From positions 1 to 44,467 of the forward strand of contig CAJOEX010000019.1 of assembly GCA_905233415.1 (NCBI GenBank): 44,467 bases of DNA. The letters are read 5' to 3'. The translations under genes were made by a program, and so were the position numbers. Position 1 is the first letter of the stretch. Each line of letters opens with the position of its first letter. The notes below the pieces were generated by a model. It was given only the letters and a program-made list of their open reading frames with translations, searched no databases and was not told where the DNA came from. The stretch comes from Paludibacteraceae bacterium (lineage in GTDB: Bacteria; Bacteroidota; Bacteroidia; Bacteroidales; Paludibacteraceae). Shown piece by piece: positions 29,317-37,905 of this stretch.

Positions 29317-29382
29317 ACGATAGATTGACGAAAAATTGACGAAAGAAACACGATAGATTTACGATAGATTGACGATAGATTG
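29317..29382 (+). repeat. Short tandem repeat array, 6 x 11 bp
   Basis: ACGATAGATTG, ACGAAAAATTG, ACGAAAGAAAC, ACGATAGATTT, ACGATAGATTG, ACGATAGATTG: 66 bp with strict period 11. The unit is the reverse complement of that at 1782-1836. The array lies between the LRR terminator and the promoter of the next operon. Confidence 0.92.
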
Positions 29383-29411
29383 CTATACTGCTACACCAAT
29401 CGCGCTTTAAT

Positions 29412-29442
29412 GCAAAAAAATTGCACACCTGCATTTTTTTGC
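29412..29442. promoter_or_regulatory. 31-bp inverted repeat just upstream of the operon promoter
   Basis: GCAAAAAAATTGCA pairs with TGCATTTTTTTGC, with one bulged T and a CACC loop. It ends 8 bp before the -33 box at 29451. It could be an operator or a symmetric terminator insulating the operon. Confidence 0.5.
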
Positions 29443-29450
29443 CACAAATC

Positions 29451-29482
29451 CTTGTTTATTCCAAATTTTTGTTGTAATTTTG
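29451..29482 (+). promoter_or_regulatory. Promoter of the 12-gene operon (29519-43761)
   Basis: CTTG at 29451-29454, a 20-nt spacer and TAATTTTG at 29475-29482, 36 bp before the first ATG. No other TAnnTTTG box with correct spacing, and no terminator, is seen before 43761. Confidence 0.85.
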
Positions 29483-29518
29483 CGGGCTAAAGTTAAATCG
29501 GGCGTAGAATAACGCAGA

Positions 29519-32176
29519 ATGACCATGGATACATACCGTTTCAGAAAACAAATACACCGGCTGCCCGGCAAGGTGATACATACCGTTCCGCTGCCCGATC
29601 CCGAAGTGACGGAAGGACACGGCGCACGGCAGCAGATTGGTAAAATATGCCGTGCTTGCGGTTATCGGCAGGTGCTCCTTGTAACCGACAAAACATTGCG
29701 TGCTTTGGGTTACGAACAGGCGATAACCGACTCTTTGAGCGCCGCTCAAATCGGTTATAGCATATTTGACGATATCGATTCGGAGCCGACGACAGCCATT
29801 ATTGAAGCCGGACGCAAGTGCGCCTTGTCATGCGGGGCAGAGGCAATTATTGCTCTCGGTGGCGGTTCGGTGATGGACAGCTGCAAGATGATTGCCGCTG
29901 CCGTGAAAATGCCCCATCTGCCCGTAAAAGCCTTGCTGCTGAAGTTCCTGCCTGTTCCGGGAGGTACGCTTCCCGTAATCATGACGCCGTCCACGGCAGG
30001 CACCGGTGCGGAAGTGACAGTGGGAGCTGTGGTGTTGAACGAACAGGGCGTAAAGAGCGCTACCGTGCTGATTGGTCTTAATGTGCCGCATGTGGTGCTT
30101 GACAGCGAACTGACGGTTCATGCGCCGCAACAGGTGACCGCCGCCTGCGGTATGGATGCGCTGAGTCATTGCATAGAAGGTGCAGTGAGCGATGTGGATG
30201 TCGATGAGGCGGATGCAAAAATGTCAATGGAAGGCGTCAGACTCATCCTACAGCACTTGCCGGTTGTAATGCGTGAACCGGAAAATGTGGAGGCACGCCT
30301 TGGAATGTGCCGCGCTGCCATGTACGGCGGCAATGCCATCAATACCCAGCTGGCGGGATATGTACATGCCTTTGCACACAGTGTAGGCGCCAAATACCAC
30401 CTGCCTCACGGACAAGCCATTTCGCTGATGCTGATGCCCGTGCTGGAGTTCCAGAAGGAGGAATGTATGGACAAGTATGCGGAACTGGCAAGGTATTGCG
30501 GTCTGACAGGAGAGGCGTCAGCTATCAGCCTGCAGATGACAGACGAGCAGGCGGCGGAAGTGTTCCTGCAAGCGGTGCGGGAACTGATGAAAACATGCGG
30601 AATGGACAGGATGGTCTCTCCGGTCAAAGCCTGTGACCATGAGGAACTCATTCCCATGATTGCAGCCGATTCCATCAATTACTCATCGCCGGTTACCTTG
30701 AAAAACGACGAAATCAAACAGCTCCTCCGGAAAATAACGAATTACGGATTACGGACTACGGGGTATGACGAAGACACTATCCGCGAGGTAGTGGCGGCGC
30801 AGCGCCGTTTCTTCCGCACAGGCACGACTTTGCCCGTACGCTGGCGAATCAAGCAGCTCAAGAAACTCAAAGCCGCAGTGATAGCCCATGAGGAGGATTT
30901 CATCAACGCCCTCGCGGATGATTTGGGCAGAAGCCACGTCGAAGCCTACCTCTGTGATATCGGACCGATTATTGTGGAAATCAATGAGATGATTGCAGGC
31001 TTGCGGCGTTGGGCGCGTCCCGAACGGCATTTCAGCGGCTGGATGTGCTTCCCGAGTATTGTTACCACGGTCTATAAGATGCCTTACGGCGTGTCATTGG
31101 TTATCAGTCCGTTCAATTTCCCGATATTGCTTACCATTGGCGTGGTGGCGGCGGCAATGGCCGGCGGAAACACGGTCGTTGTCAAGTCCAGCTCCAAATC
31201 GGCAGCTTGCACGGCGGCGCTCAAGCGCTTCTTCGCGGAAGTGTTCCCGCCCGAATATGTGACGCTGATTGACGGCGGACACGATGTGGCGGACATATGC
31301 CTTGCACAACGGTTTGACAAGATATTCTATACCGGTTCGCCTGCCGTGGGCAAGCACGTGTTGGCAGAGGCTGCCAAGAACCTGACGCCTGTGGCATTGG
31401 AGTTAGGCGGTGAGACCGGCAACTGGTGTGTCGTGCGGGCGGATGCCGATTTGAAAGATGCCGCCCGCAAGATTGCGTTCTTCAAACTGACGAATGCCGG
31501 ACAAATCTGCATCAATATCAACCAAATTGCTGTGGCGGAGGAAGTGGCGGAACCGTTCCTTGAGGAATTGAAAAAGGCGTTTGTGGCACAGATTGGCGAA
31601 TCTGCCGAAAACAACCCCGAATACCCGAAACTGATTACGGATGCCGCATACGACAAATGTGCGAAACTGGCGGACGAATACCGTGAACGCATTGTTTTCG
31701 GCGGCACGGGCGACAAAGCATCCCGCCGCTATGCGCCGACATTGATTTATCCCGTTAATGCCAATGAGCATATCGTGCAGCATGAACTTTTCTGCCCGCT
31801 TTTGCCGGTTGTTCCCTTCAAGGATGTGGAAGCGGACGCGCTGATGGACATCATTGCCGACCGCGAGCACCCGTTGGCGATGTACTTGTTTACGAAGAAC
31901 ATGCGTTGGGCGAATCGGGTGATGCAGACACAGCAATACGGCGGCGGATGCATCAACGAGGTGTGCATACATATGATGGTGAAAGGTGTGCCTTTCAACG
32001 GCACGGGACATTCGGGTATGGGCGCATATCACGGCGAATGGGGCTTCCGCGAGTTTACACACCCGCAAACGGTTCTCAAAGGGCGTACATGGTTCAATCT
32101 GCCGTTGCGCGAACATCCGTACGGCGGAGAAACAGGAGAAAAGAAACTTGCTATTTTGCGTATTTTTGAAAGATAA
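29519..32176 (+). CDS. Fusion of iron-type alcohol dehydrogenase and aldehyde dehydrogenase
   Basis: An 885-residue two-domain oxidoreductase. Residues 1-405 are an iron-dependent alcohol dehydrogenase with GGGSVMD and metal ligands in DALSHCIEG and HAFAHSVGAKYHLPHG. Residues about 420-870 are an aldehyde dehydrogenase resembling the class-3 type, with Glu628 (LELGGE) and catalytic Cys664 (NAGQIC). The order is the reverse of AdhE, where the aldehyde domain comes first. The linker (408-415) is encoded by a 7-bp tandem repeat. It could interconvert an alcohol, its aldehyde and the acid; the substrate is unknown. First gene of the long operon. Confidence 0.9.
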   Translation: MTMDTYRFRKQIHRLPGKVIHTVPLPDPEVTEGHGARQQIGKICRACGYRQVLLVTDKTLRALGYEQAITDSLSAAQIGYSIFDDIDSEPTTAIIEAGRKCALSCGAEAIIALGGGSVMDSCKMIAAAVKMPHLPVKALLLKFLPVPGGTLPVIMTPSTAGTGAEVTVGAVVLNEQGVKSATVLIGLNVPHVVLDSELTVHAPQQVTAACGMDALSHCIEGAVSDVDVDEADAKMSMEGVRLILQHLPVVMREPENVEARLGMCRAAMYGGNAINTQLAGYVHAFAHSVGAKYHLPHGQAISLMLMPVLEFQKEECMDKYAELARYCGLTGEASAISLQMTDEQAAEVFLQAVRELMKTCGMDRMVSPVKACDHEELIPMIAADSINYSSPVTLKNDEIKQLLRKITNYGLRTTGYDEDTIREVVAAQRRFFRTGTTLPVRWRIKQLKKLKAAVIAHEEDFINALADDLGRSHVEAYLCDIGPIIVEINEMIAGLRRWARPERHFSGWMCFPSIVTTVYKMPYGVSLVISPFNFPILLTIGVVAAAMAGGNTVVVKSSSKSAACTAALKRFFAEVFPPEYVTLIDGGHDVADICLAQRFDKIFYTGSPAVGKHVLAEAAKNLTPVALELGGETGNWCVVRADADLKDAARKIAFFKLTNAGQICININQIAVAEEVAEPFLEELKKAFVAQIGESAENNPEYPKLITDAAYDKCAKLADEYRERIVFGGTGDKASRRYAPTLIYPVNANEHIVQHELFCPLLPVVPFKDVEADALMDIIADREHPLAMYLFTKNMRWANRVMQTQQYGGGCINEVCIHMMVKGVPFNGTGHSGMGAYHGEWGFREFTHPQTVLKGRTWFNLPLREHPYGGETGEKKLAILRIFER
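30741..30761 (+). repeat. In-frame tandem repeat in the ADH-ALDH linker, 3 x 7 bp
   Basis: ATTACGG, ATTACGG, ACTACGG. The 21 bp encode most of the linker YGLRTTG between the two enzyme domains. The period equals that of the intergenic heptamer arrays. Confidence 0.85.
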
Positions 32177-32181
32177 GACTT

Positions 32182-34263
32182 ATGGCTAAGAGAAAAACAT
32201 CCGGTGGTATATGGATAATTGTTGTGGCTGCCGTTGTACTGGAGGCGACTGCCTGTATTCAGTATTTTTATAGCAGAATCGCTTTGCGTTATGAGGCGGA
32301 GCTGCGTGCCCAAACGGAGTTGCGCCGGGCGGAGTTGGAAATAGAAAAGCATACCATTGAGATGGAGACCGCGGCAAAGACATTGGCTATGCTGGCGGAA
32401 AAACATGTGGACAATCCCGACTCGATTTTCTCCGCCACACGTTCAATCGTCGGTGCTATCCGAAATACCAGCAGTATCGCGGTAGCTTATATACCCGGTT
32501 ATTTCCCGAAACAAGGGCGCTTTTTTGAGGCGTGCAGCAGCCGGATTTCCGAAGACAGTATTTATACGCGCCAAATCGGTAGTGCCGAACATGACTATAC
32601 ACAGATGGAGTGGTTCCAAAACGGTCTTAAAATAGACAGTTGCTGGTGGTGCGAACCTTATTTGGACGATTCCGGCTCAAGGACATATGTAGTCAGCTGC
32701 TCCTGTCCGGTACATGGCAGAAACGGCGAAGTGGTGGCGGTGGTCTGTGTGGATTTGTCGCTGGACTATTTGCAACAGCTGTCCGAGTTCCTGCAGATGT
32801 ATAAGGGCAGTTATTATTCGATTCGTTCGTCCACGGGCGAAGATATAGTGGCTCGTCCAGATACGGTTGCAGGGCGTAAATATACCATCTTCGACGAAGA
32901 AATTGATGCTACGGGTTGGCATATATCCATCATTATTCCTGATGATGTCATTTATGCGCAACTGCGGCGCATAGGTTTGATTGTCAGCTTGATGATGCTA
33001 ATTGGCTTGGTGGTACTTGTGTTCATTACGTATCGCGCGGCAAAAAGTCTCGTCAAAGTGGTGAACTTGAGTAATGAGCAGGAACGTATGGAGAGCGAAC
33101 TGAATATCGCCCGTCATATTCAAATGGCGATGCTGCCGACACGCTTTCCGCCGTTCCCCGATTATCAGAACTTTGACGCTTACGGTGTCGTTATCCCCGC
33201 CAGAGAGGTCGGCGGAGACTTGTTCGATTTTTATATCCGCGATGACAAAATGTTCTTCTGCATCGGCGACGTCAGCGGCAAAGGAATACCGGCTTCGCTG
33301 GTAATGGCGGTAACACGTTCGCTGTTCCGTAGCTTGTCCTCATATGTCAACAGCCCCGCACAGATTGTATCGCAGATGAACGATTCGCTGGCAGGTGAGG
33401 GGAATGACCAGAATATGTTTGTGACCCTCTTCCTCGGCATTCTTGATTTGTCTTCCGGCAAACTGATGTATTGTAATGCCGGTCATGATGCGCCGGTGTG
33501 GCTTTCCGCTTTGGGTGAAAGCGGTTTGTCCTATCTGCCGTGTGCTCCGAATTTGCCTTTGGGCGTGTTGTCATGCTTTACCTATACGGAGCAGTTTGCG
33601 CAACTGAAAGCAGGGGATGCCCTGTTCCTCTATACGGATGGCTTGACCGAGGCGGAGAATAGCGCGCATGAGCTCTTTGGCAAGGAACGGATGCTGCAGG
33701 TAATCGGGAACATGGCATCAGGAAGCAGCAGTCCGGACTTGGTGGATGCAATGACGAAAGGCATCCGAACGTTTGTGAAAGAGGCGGAACAAAGCGATGA
33801 CCTCACGATGTTTGCTTTCAGGCTTTCTTCTTTGAGAGACGGAGGACTTTCCGCTTTGACGGACCAACACGAACGCTCTTCTCTGGTCATGCGCAACGAC
33901 ATTCAGCAGATTCCGACCCTTTCGGAGTGGATTGACATGATTGGTCTTCCGCAGGAATTGAATATGCCTGTTAACCTTGCCTTGGAGGAGGCGGTCACCA
34001 ATGTCATGCTCTATGCGTACCCGGGCAAGAGCGGACAGGTGCTTGTCGAAGCGGACAAATCGGCAAAGCAGGTTGTATTCACCATTTCCGACACGGGCAT
34101 TCCCTTCGATCCTACACAGCAGGATGAACCGGATATCACACAGTCTGTCGAAGAACGGTCTATAGGCGGTTTGGGTATCTTCCTTGTCAGACAGATTATG
34201 GATGATGTCCGCTATGAGCGTAAGGATAACAAAAACATACTGACACTTACAAAAAAACTATAA
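32182..34263 (+). CDS. Membrane SpoIIE-type phosphatase with sensor and RsbW-like kinase domains
   Basis: A 693-residue signalling protein. Two membrane helices (about 10-30 and 265-285) flank a periplasmic Cache-like sensor (about 35-260). Then comes a short linker with ERMESELNIARHIQMAMLP, a PP2C/SpoIIE phosphatase (about 330-548) with metal-binding motifs REVGGDLFD, IGDVSGKG and SDDLTMF, and a C-terminal HATPase (about 570-690) with LEEAVTNVMLYA, DTGIPF and GGLGIFLV. The phosphatase can activate, and the kinase inactivate, a STAS partner; the STAS gene starts 2 bp downstream. Both opposing activities in one protein resemble RsbU plus RsbW. Confidence 0.93.
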   Translation: MAKRKTSGGIWIIVVAAVVLEATACIQYFYSRIALRYEAELRAQTELRRAELEIEKHTIEMETAAKTLAMLAEKHVDNPDSIFSATRSIVGAIRNTSSIAVAYIPGYFPKQGRFFEACSSRISEDSIYTRQIGSAEHDYTQMEWFQNGLKIDSCWWCEPYLDDSGSRTYVVSCSCPVHGRNGEVVAVVCVDLSLDYLQQLSEFLQMYKGSYYSIRSSTGEDIVARPDTVAGRKYTIFDEEIDATGWHISIIIPDDVIYAQLRRIGLIVSLMMLIGLVVLVFITYRAAKSLVKVVNLSNEQERMESELNIARHIQMAMLPTRFPPFPDYQNFDAYGVVIPAREVGGDLFDFYIRDDKMFFCIGDVSGKGIPASLVMAVTRSLFRSLSSYVNSPAQIVSQMNDSLAGEGNDQNMFVTLFLGILDLSSGKLMYCNAGHDAPVWLSALGESGLSYLPCAPNLPLGVLSCFTYTEQFAQLKAGDALFLYTDGLTEAENSAHELFGKERMLQVIGNMASGSSSPDLVDAMTKGIRTFVKEAEQSDDLTMFAFRLSSLRDGGLSALTDQHERSSLVMRNDIQQIPTLSEWIDMIGLPQELNMPVNLALEEAVTNVMLYAYPGKSGQVLVEADKSAKQVVFTISDTGIPFDPTQQDEPDITQSVEERSIGGLGIFLVRQIMDDVRYERKDNKNILTLTKKL

Positions 34264-34265
34264 TT

Positions 34266-34568
34266 ATGACTATCAAAATTGAAAACGAGGGCAACATGGT
34301 AGTTGCCCGACTGGCAGGCAGACTTGACACGGCTGCTGCTGCAGAAATCACCCCGGACATTCAGGCGCTTGCAGAGCAGGCTGAGAAACACATCATTCTT
34401 GATTGCACGGAACTTGCCTATATCTCCTCTTCGGGGCTCCGTCTGTTCCTGACTTTGCGCAAGGAATCAGCCTCCAAAGGCGGCAAACTCCAGGTGCGTA
34501 ACATCAACGCAGACATTCGTCAGGTCTTTATGATGACAGGCTTCATTAGCCTTTTTGAAATAATCTGA
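34266..34568 (+). CDS. STAS-domain anti-sigma factor antagonist
   Basis: A 100-residue SpoIIAA/RsbV-type protein. The phosphorylation segment YISSSGLRLFL is present, with Ser55 aligning to the phosphorylated serine of SpoIIAA, although the usual preceding Asp is replaced by Ser54. Its phosphorylation state should be set by the kinase and phosphatase domains of the protein encoded just upstream. No anti-sigma-controlled sigma factor gene is present in the window, so the output target is unknown. Confidence 0.93.
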   Translation: MTIKIENEGNMVVARLAGRLDTAAAAEITPDIQALAEQAEKHIILDCTELAYISSSGLRLFLTLRKESASKGGKLQVRNINADIRQVFMMTGFISLFEII

Positions 34569-34572
34569 TTTT

Positions 34573-35619
34573 ATGGACCTGCACAGTGAAATGATTTTGG
34601 AGGAGTACCGTGAGGCGCTACCTGTCTTTGAGCGGATGCAAGTGCAAGTGATGCAGACGCTGCGCGAGGCATTGGAGCGCAACGGGCTCATCGTGACTGC
34701 TGTCGATTCGCGCATCAAAACAGAAGAAAGTCTGGCGGGAAAACTGGCACTCAAAGGGACTAAATATGCTTCTTTAAGTGATATCACGGACATCCTCGGT
34801 GCCCGCATCATTACGTTCTACACCGACGATGTGGACCGCATTGCGGCTATGGCGGAGCAACTATTTGAAATTGATTGGAGCAATTCTGTGGATAAACGCA
34901 AATTGCATCAGTTGGACAGTTTCGGCTACAACTCGCTTCATTATATATGCCGTCTGCCGGGCTGCGATTACCGGTTTGAACTCCAGCTGCGTACCACGTT
35001 GCAACATGCTTGGGCGGCTATTAACCATGATACAGGCTATAAGTCCGGCGTGGAGATTCCGCGTGAGTATTTGCGTCGCATCAACAGATTGGCGGGGCTG
35101 TTGGAGTTGGCGGATGATGAGTTCAGCCGCATCCGGACGGAGATAAACGACTATCGTCGCCGTGTACAGCAGTTGGTTCAGAACGGCAAATTGGACGATG
35201 TGCTCTTGGACGGCGATACGTTCCGCAGTTACCTCCAAGCCAAACCGTTTGACACGCTCAACAAACGTATTGCTGCGATTAATCAGGCGGAGATTCAGGA
35301 CGTTCCGCTTATTAGCTACCTCCGTATCCTTAAGGAACTTGGGTGCCGTACATTAGGGGATGTTAACCGTTTGCGTGACAAGTACGAAGACGATGCCTAT
35401 CGTCTGGCGCGTCACCAACTGGGGAATACAGATTTGGATATCATTTCGTCGGCAATCGGTTTGCAGAATATCTGTATCGTTTGCATTCTCAGTCAAGGCG
35501 GCGGTAAGATAGGGTTGTTGAGATTCTTTGATGCATTGAACGGTCATAATTCCAGCAATGAGGATTTGGCGGAATTGACCTTTAAGCAGGCTTCCTCTTT
35601 GCCATTTATGAAACAATAA
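34573..35619 (+). CDS. RelA/SpoT-domain alarmone synthetase (small alarmone synthetase type)
   Basis: A 348-residue protein with a (p)ppGpp synthetase domain (about 15-190). Key motifs are intact: SRIKTEESLAGKL, ITDILGARII with Asp73, FGYNSLHYIC, and FELQLRTTLQHAWAAINHD with Glu136. There is no HD hydrolase, TGS or ACT domain. The C-terminal half (about 190-348) is longer than in minimal SAS proteins and I do not recognise it. It likely makes a guanosine alarmone; start 4 bp after the STAS gene suggests joint control with the partner-switching module. Confidence 0.88.
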   Translation: MDLHSEMILEEYREALPVFERMQVQVMQTLREALERNGLIVTAVDSRIKTEESLAGKLALKGTKYASLSDITDILGARIITFYTDDVDRIAAMAEQLFEIDWSNSVDKRKLHQLDSFGYNSLHYICRLPGCDYRFELQLRTTLQHAWAAINHDTGYKSGVEIPREYLRRINRLAGLLELADDEFSRIRTEINDYRRRVQQLVQNGKLDDVLLDGDTFRSYLQAKPFDTLNKRIAAINQAEIQDVPLISYLRILKELGCRTLGDVNRLRDKYEDDAYRLARHQLGNTDLDIISSAIGLQNICIVCILSQGGGKIGLLRFFDALNGHNSSNEDLAELTFKQASSLPFMKQ

Positions 35620-35649
35620 TTTTATACAACAATAAATTCTAAAAACATT

Positions 35650-36489
35650 ATGAACCCGATTAAGATTGATTTGAACGATTACATCCGCACCGGTGAAGGA
35701 GCCAATGGTGCCAGTTATAATCATAAGACTGACAATAGTATCATGCTGAAGATGTACTTCCGCAACTTCGAAGCGGCACAACTGGAATTGGAGTTGGCGC
35801 AGAAGGTGTATGAAATGGGCATCCCTTCGCCCGAACCCGGTGACCTTGTAACGGACGGAGAGCGCATCGGTATTCGTTTCCGCCGCCTGGAAGGCAAGAA
35901 GTCCTATTCCCGTGCCTGTGGTGATGAACCTGAAAAAACGGAAGAATATGCCCGCGAATTTGCGCGCTTGTGCAAGAAACTGCACTCCATTCACGTGGAT
36001 ACAACCCAGTTTGAGAATGTGAAGGACCGCCTCTATAAAATGTTGGCGGAAAATCCTTTCTTTACGCCCGAGCAGAAAGAGAAGATTCATGCTTTCATTG
36101 CTGCCGCACCGGACACGGATACCGCTATTCACGGCGATTTGCAGTTCAGCAACGGAATCTTTGTGGAGAAGGACGGCGTGCGTACGCCTTATTTCATTGA
36201 TTTGGGCGATTTCTGCTACGGATATCCTATGTTTGACCTGGGTATGGTTTATCTTTGCTGCTGCCTGAATGATGAGAGTTGGACGATGGAGCAGTATCAC
36301 ATGTCCAATGCCACAGCCCGTCGTTTCTGGGATGCGTTTGCTTTGGAGTATTTTGGGGCAGATGCAGATATGGAGGAAGTTATGAAGGAGGTGAAGATTT
36401 ATGCAGGTCTGAAAACCCTTATTGTTGAACGCGACACCCATCGTCCTATGCCCGAATTTCGTGCGATGTTGGAAGGAACAATATACTAA
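35650..36489 (+). CDS. TIGR02172-family aminoglycoside-phosphotransferase-like kinase
   Basis: A 279-residue kinase of the APH/choline kinase fold. The catalytic loop HGDLQFSN (Asp163) and the metal-binding FIDLGDF (Asp184) are intact; the nucleotide-binding N-lobe is short. It matches the TIGR02172 paralogous family known from Fibrobacter and other gut anaerobes, whose substrate is not established. Its place between the alarmone synthetase and hydrolase genes suggests it acts on a small molecule in the same pathway or on one of the neighbours; that is inference. Confidence 0.8.
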   Translation: MNPIKIDLNDYIRTGEGANGASYNHKTDNSIMLKMYFRNFEAAQLELELAQKVYEMGIPSPEPGDLVTDGERIGIRFRRLEGKKSYSRACGDEPEKTEEYAREFARLCKKLHSIHVDTTQFENVKDRLYKMLAENPFFTPEQKEKIHAFIAAAPDTDTAIHGDLQFSNGIFVEKDGVRTPYFIDLGDFCYGYPMFDLGMVYLCCCLNDESWTMEQYHMSNATARRFWDAFALEYFGADADMEEVMKEVKIYAGLKTLIVERDTHRPMPEFRAMLEGTIY

Positions 36490-36490
36490 T

Positions 36491-37063
36491 ATGGCAAACA
36501 AATATATAGACACAGAATTATTGGACCGCGCAATCGTTTTTGCAGTCAAAGCGCACCACAACACGGAACGTCGTGGCAAAGGTTTCCCGTATATCGTCCA
36601 TCCGATGGAAGCGGTGGAGATTGTAGCAACAATCACGCCGGACCAGGAACTTTTGGCTGCTGCTGCGTTGCATGACACGATAGAAGATACCGATGTGACG
36701 GTTGAGGACATCCGTCGCGAATTCGGCGACCGTATCGCCAACCTCGTTCACGCTGAAAGTGACCAATTTACCGAAGGCGTTTCCGAAGAGGACAGTTGGC
36801 ATGACCGCAAGCAGGCGGCTATTGACCGTCTCGCAGCAGCACCGCACGATGCGAAGATTGTTGCCATGGGGGACAAGTTAAGCAATATGCGCGCCATCTA
36901 TCGCGATTATATGACCAAAGGTGATGAGCTTTGGAACATTTTCCATGTCAAGGACAAGGCTTCCCACGAATGGCATTATCGCGGCTTGGCGGACTCGCTG
37001 AAGGAACTTGGCGATACATTTGCCTACAAAGAATTTGTACACCTCATAAATGAGGTGTTCTAA
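36491..37063 (+). CDS. HD-domain phosphohydrolase, MESH1/SpoT-hydrolase-like
   Basis: A 190-residue HD protein close to the hydrolase half of RelA/SpoT enzymes. The metal ligands are His37 (VHPMEA), His61-Asp62 (ALHDTIEDT) and Asp128 (GDKLSNM), in the order seen in single-domain alarmone hydrolases. It probably removes the pyrophosphate from alarmones made by the protein encoded at 34573. ATG 36491 starts 1 bp after the kinase stop; an upstream start would lie inside the kinase gene. Confidence 0.87.
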   Translation: MANKYIDTELLDRAIVFAVKAHHNTERRGKGFPYIVHPMEAVEIVATITPDQELLAAAALHDTIEDTDVTVEDIRREFGDRIANLVHAESDQFTEGVSEEDSWHDRKQAAIDRLAAAPHDAKIVAMGDKLSNMRAIYRDYMTKGDELWNIFHVKDKASHEWHYRGLADSLKELGDTFAYKEFVHLINEVF

Positions 37064-37090
37064 CCATTTTTGTTGTTTAACGCAAACGCA

Positions 37091-37891
37091 ATGGATATTG
37101 TTTTTGACAATATAATCAATGCCCGCGATTTGGGTGGAATGCCGGCAGCGGACGGACGGAGAATAAAATCCGGTTTGTTGTTGCGGACGGCGCATCTGCA
37201 CGATGCTACGGACAATGATATCCGCCGCTTGCATGATGAATACCGGCTTGCCCGTATATTCGACTTCCGCTCGTTAGGTGAGGCGGAGTTTCTGCCTGAC
37301 CGTGATGTGATAGGTGCCACCCACCATCTGTTGCCGACCATTGACATGCGGGCGGAACAGGATACCGGACGGGCGATACCAGAAGAGGCGTTCCGTGACT
37401 TGGAGAGCCATATCGTCAACTACTCCTTCTATCCTGAAGTGCAGCAGATGGCGGCGAATATGTATCCCTCGCTTATCCGCTCCGAATACTCCCAGCTGCA
37501 GTATGCCGCTTTTCTGCGGTTGATAGTGGAGACGCCCGAAGGCGCGGTGCTCTGGCATTGTGCGCAGGGCAAGGACAGAACCGGTTGGGGCGCGGCGTTT
37601 GTGCTGTTTGCGCTGGGCGTACCCAAGGATGTGATTATTCAGGATTTTGACAGTAGCAATGTAGCGTACGAGCCGCTCGTCAGAAGACTGAATCAGGATA
37701 TTCTCGACAAGGGTGGCGGAAAACCGGAAATGGCTGTTATCCAGGCGTTTATGGGGGTTAGTACAGCAAACTTTATTTCCACGCTCGACCTCATTGACCG
37801 GGAATTCGGAGGAATGAACAACTATTTGAATGATATTCTCTGTCTTTCGCACGAGGATATTCATCAGCTTAGATACCGTTATTTGGAATAA
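37091..37891 (+). CDS. Tyrosine-phosphatase-like protein (CX5R motif)
   Basis: A 266-residue protein of the bacterial protein tyrosine/serine phosphatase type. The P-loop is WHCAQGKDRTGWG with Cys157 and Arg163. The N-terminal NARDLGGMPAADGRRIKSGLLLRTAHL block is typical of this family, some members of which act on phosphoinositides or phosphoproteins. The substrate is unknown. ATG 37091 is preferred to the TTG at 37070. It follows the HD gene by 27 bp. Confidence 0.88.
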   Translation: MDIVFDNIINARDLGGMPAADGRRIKSGLLLRTAHLHDATDNDIRRLHDEYRLARIFDFRSLGEAEFLPDRDVIGATHHLLPTIDMRAEQDTGRAIPEEAFRDLESHIVNYSFYPEVQQMAANMYPSLIRSEYSQLQYAAFLRLIVETPEGAVLWHCAQGKDRTGWGAAFVLFALGVPKDVIIQDFDSSNVAYEPLVRRLNQDILDKGGGKPEMAVIQAFMGVSTANFISTLDLIDREFGGMNNYLNDILCLSHEDIHQLRYRYLE

Positions 37892-37905
37892 AAAAATAAA
37901 TCATT

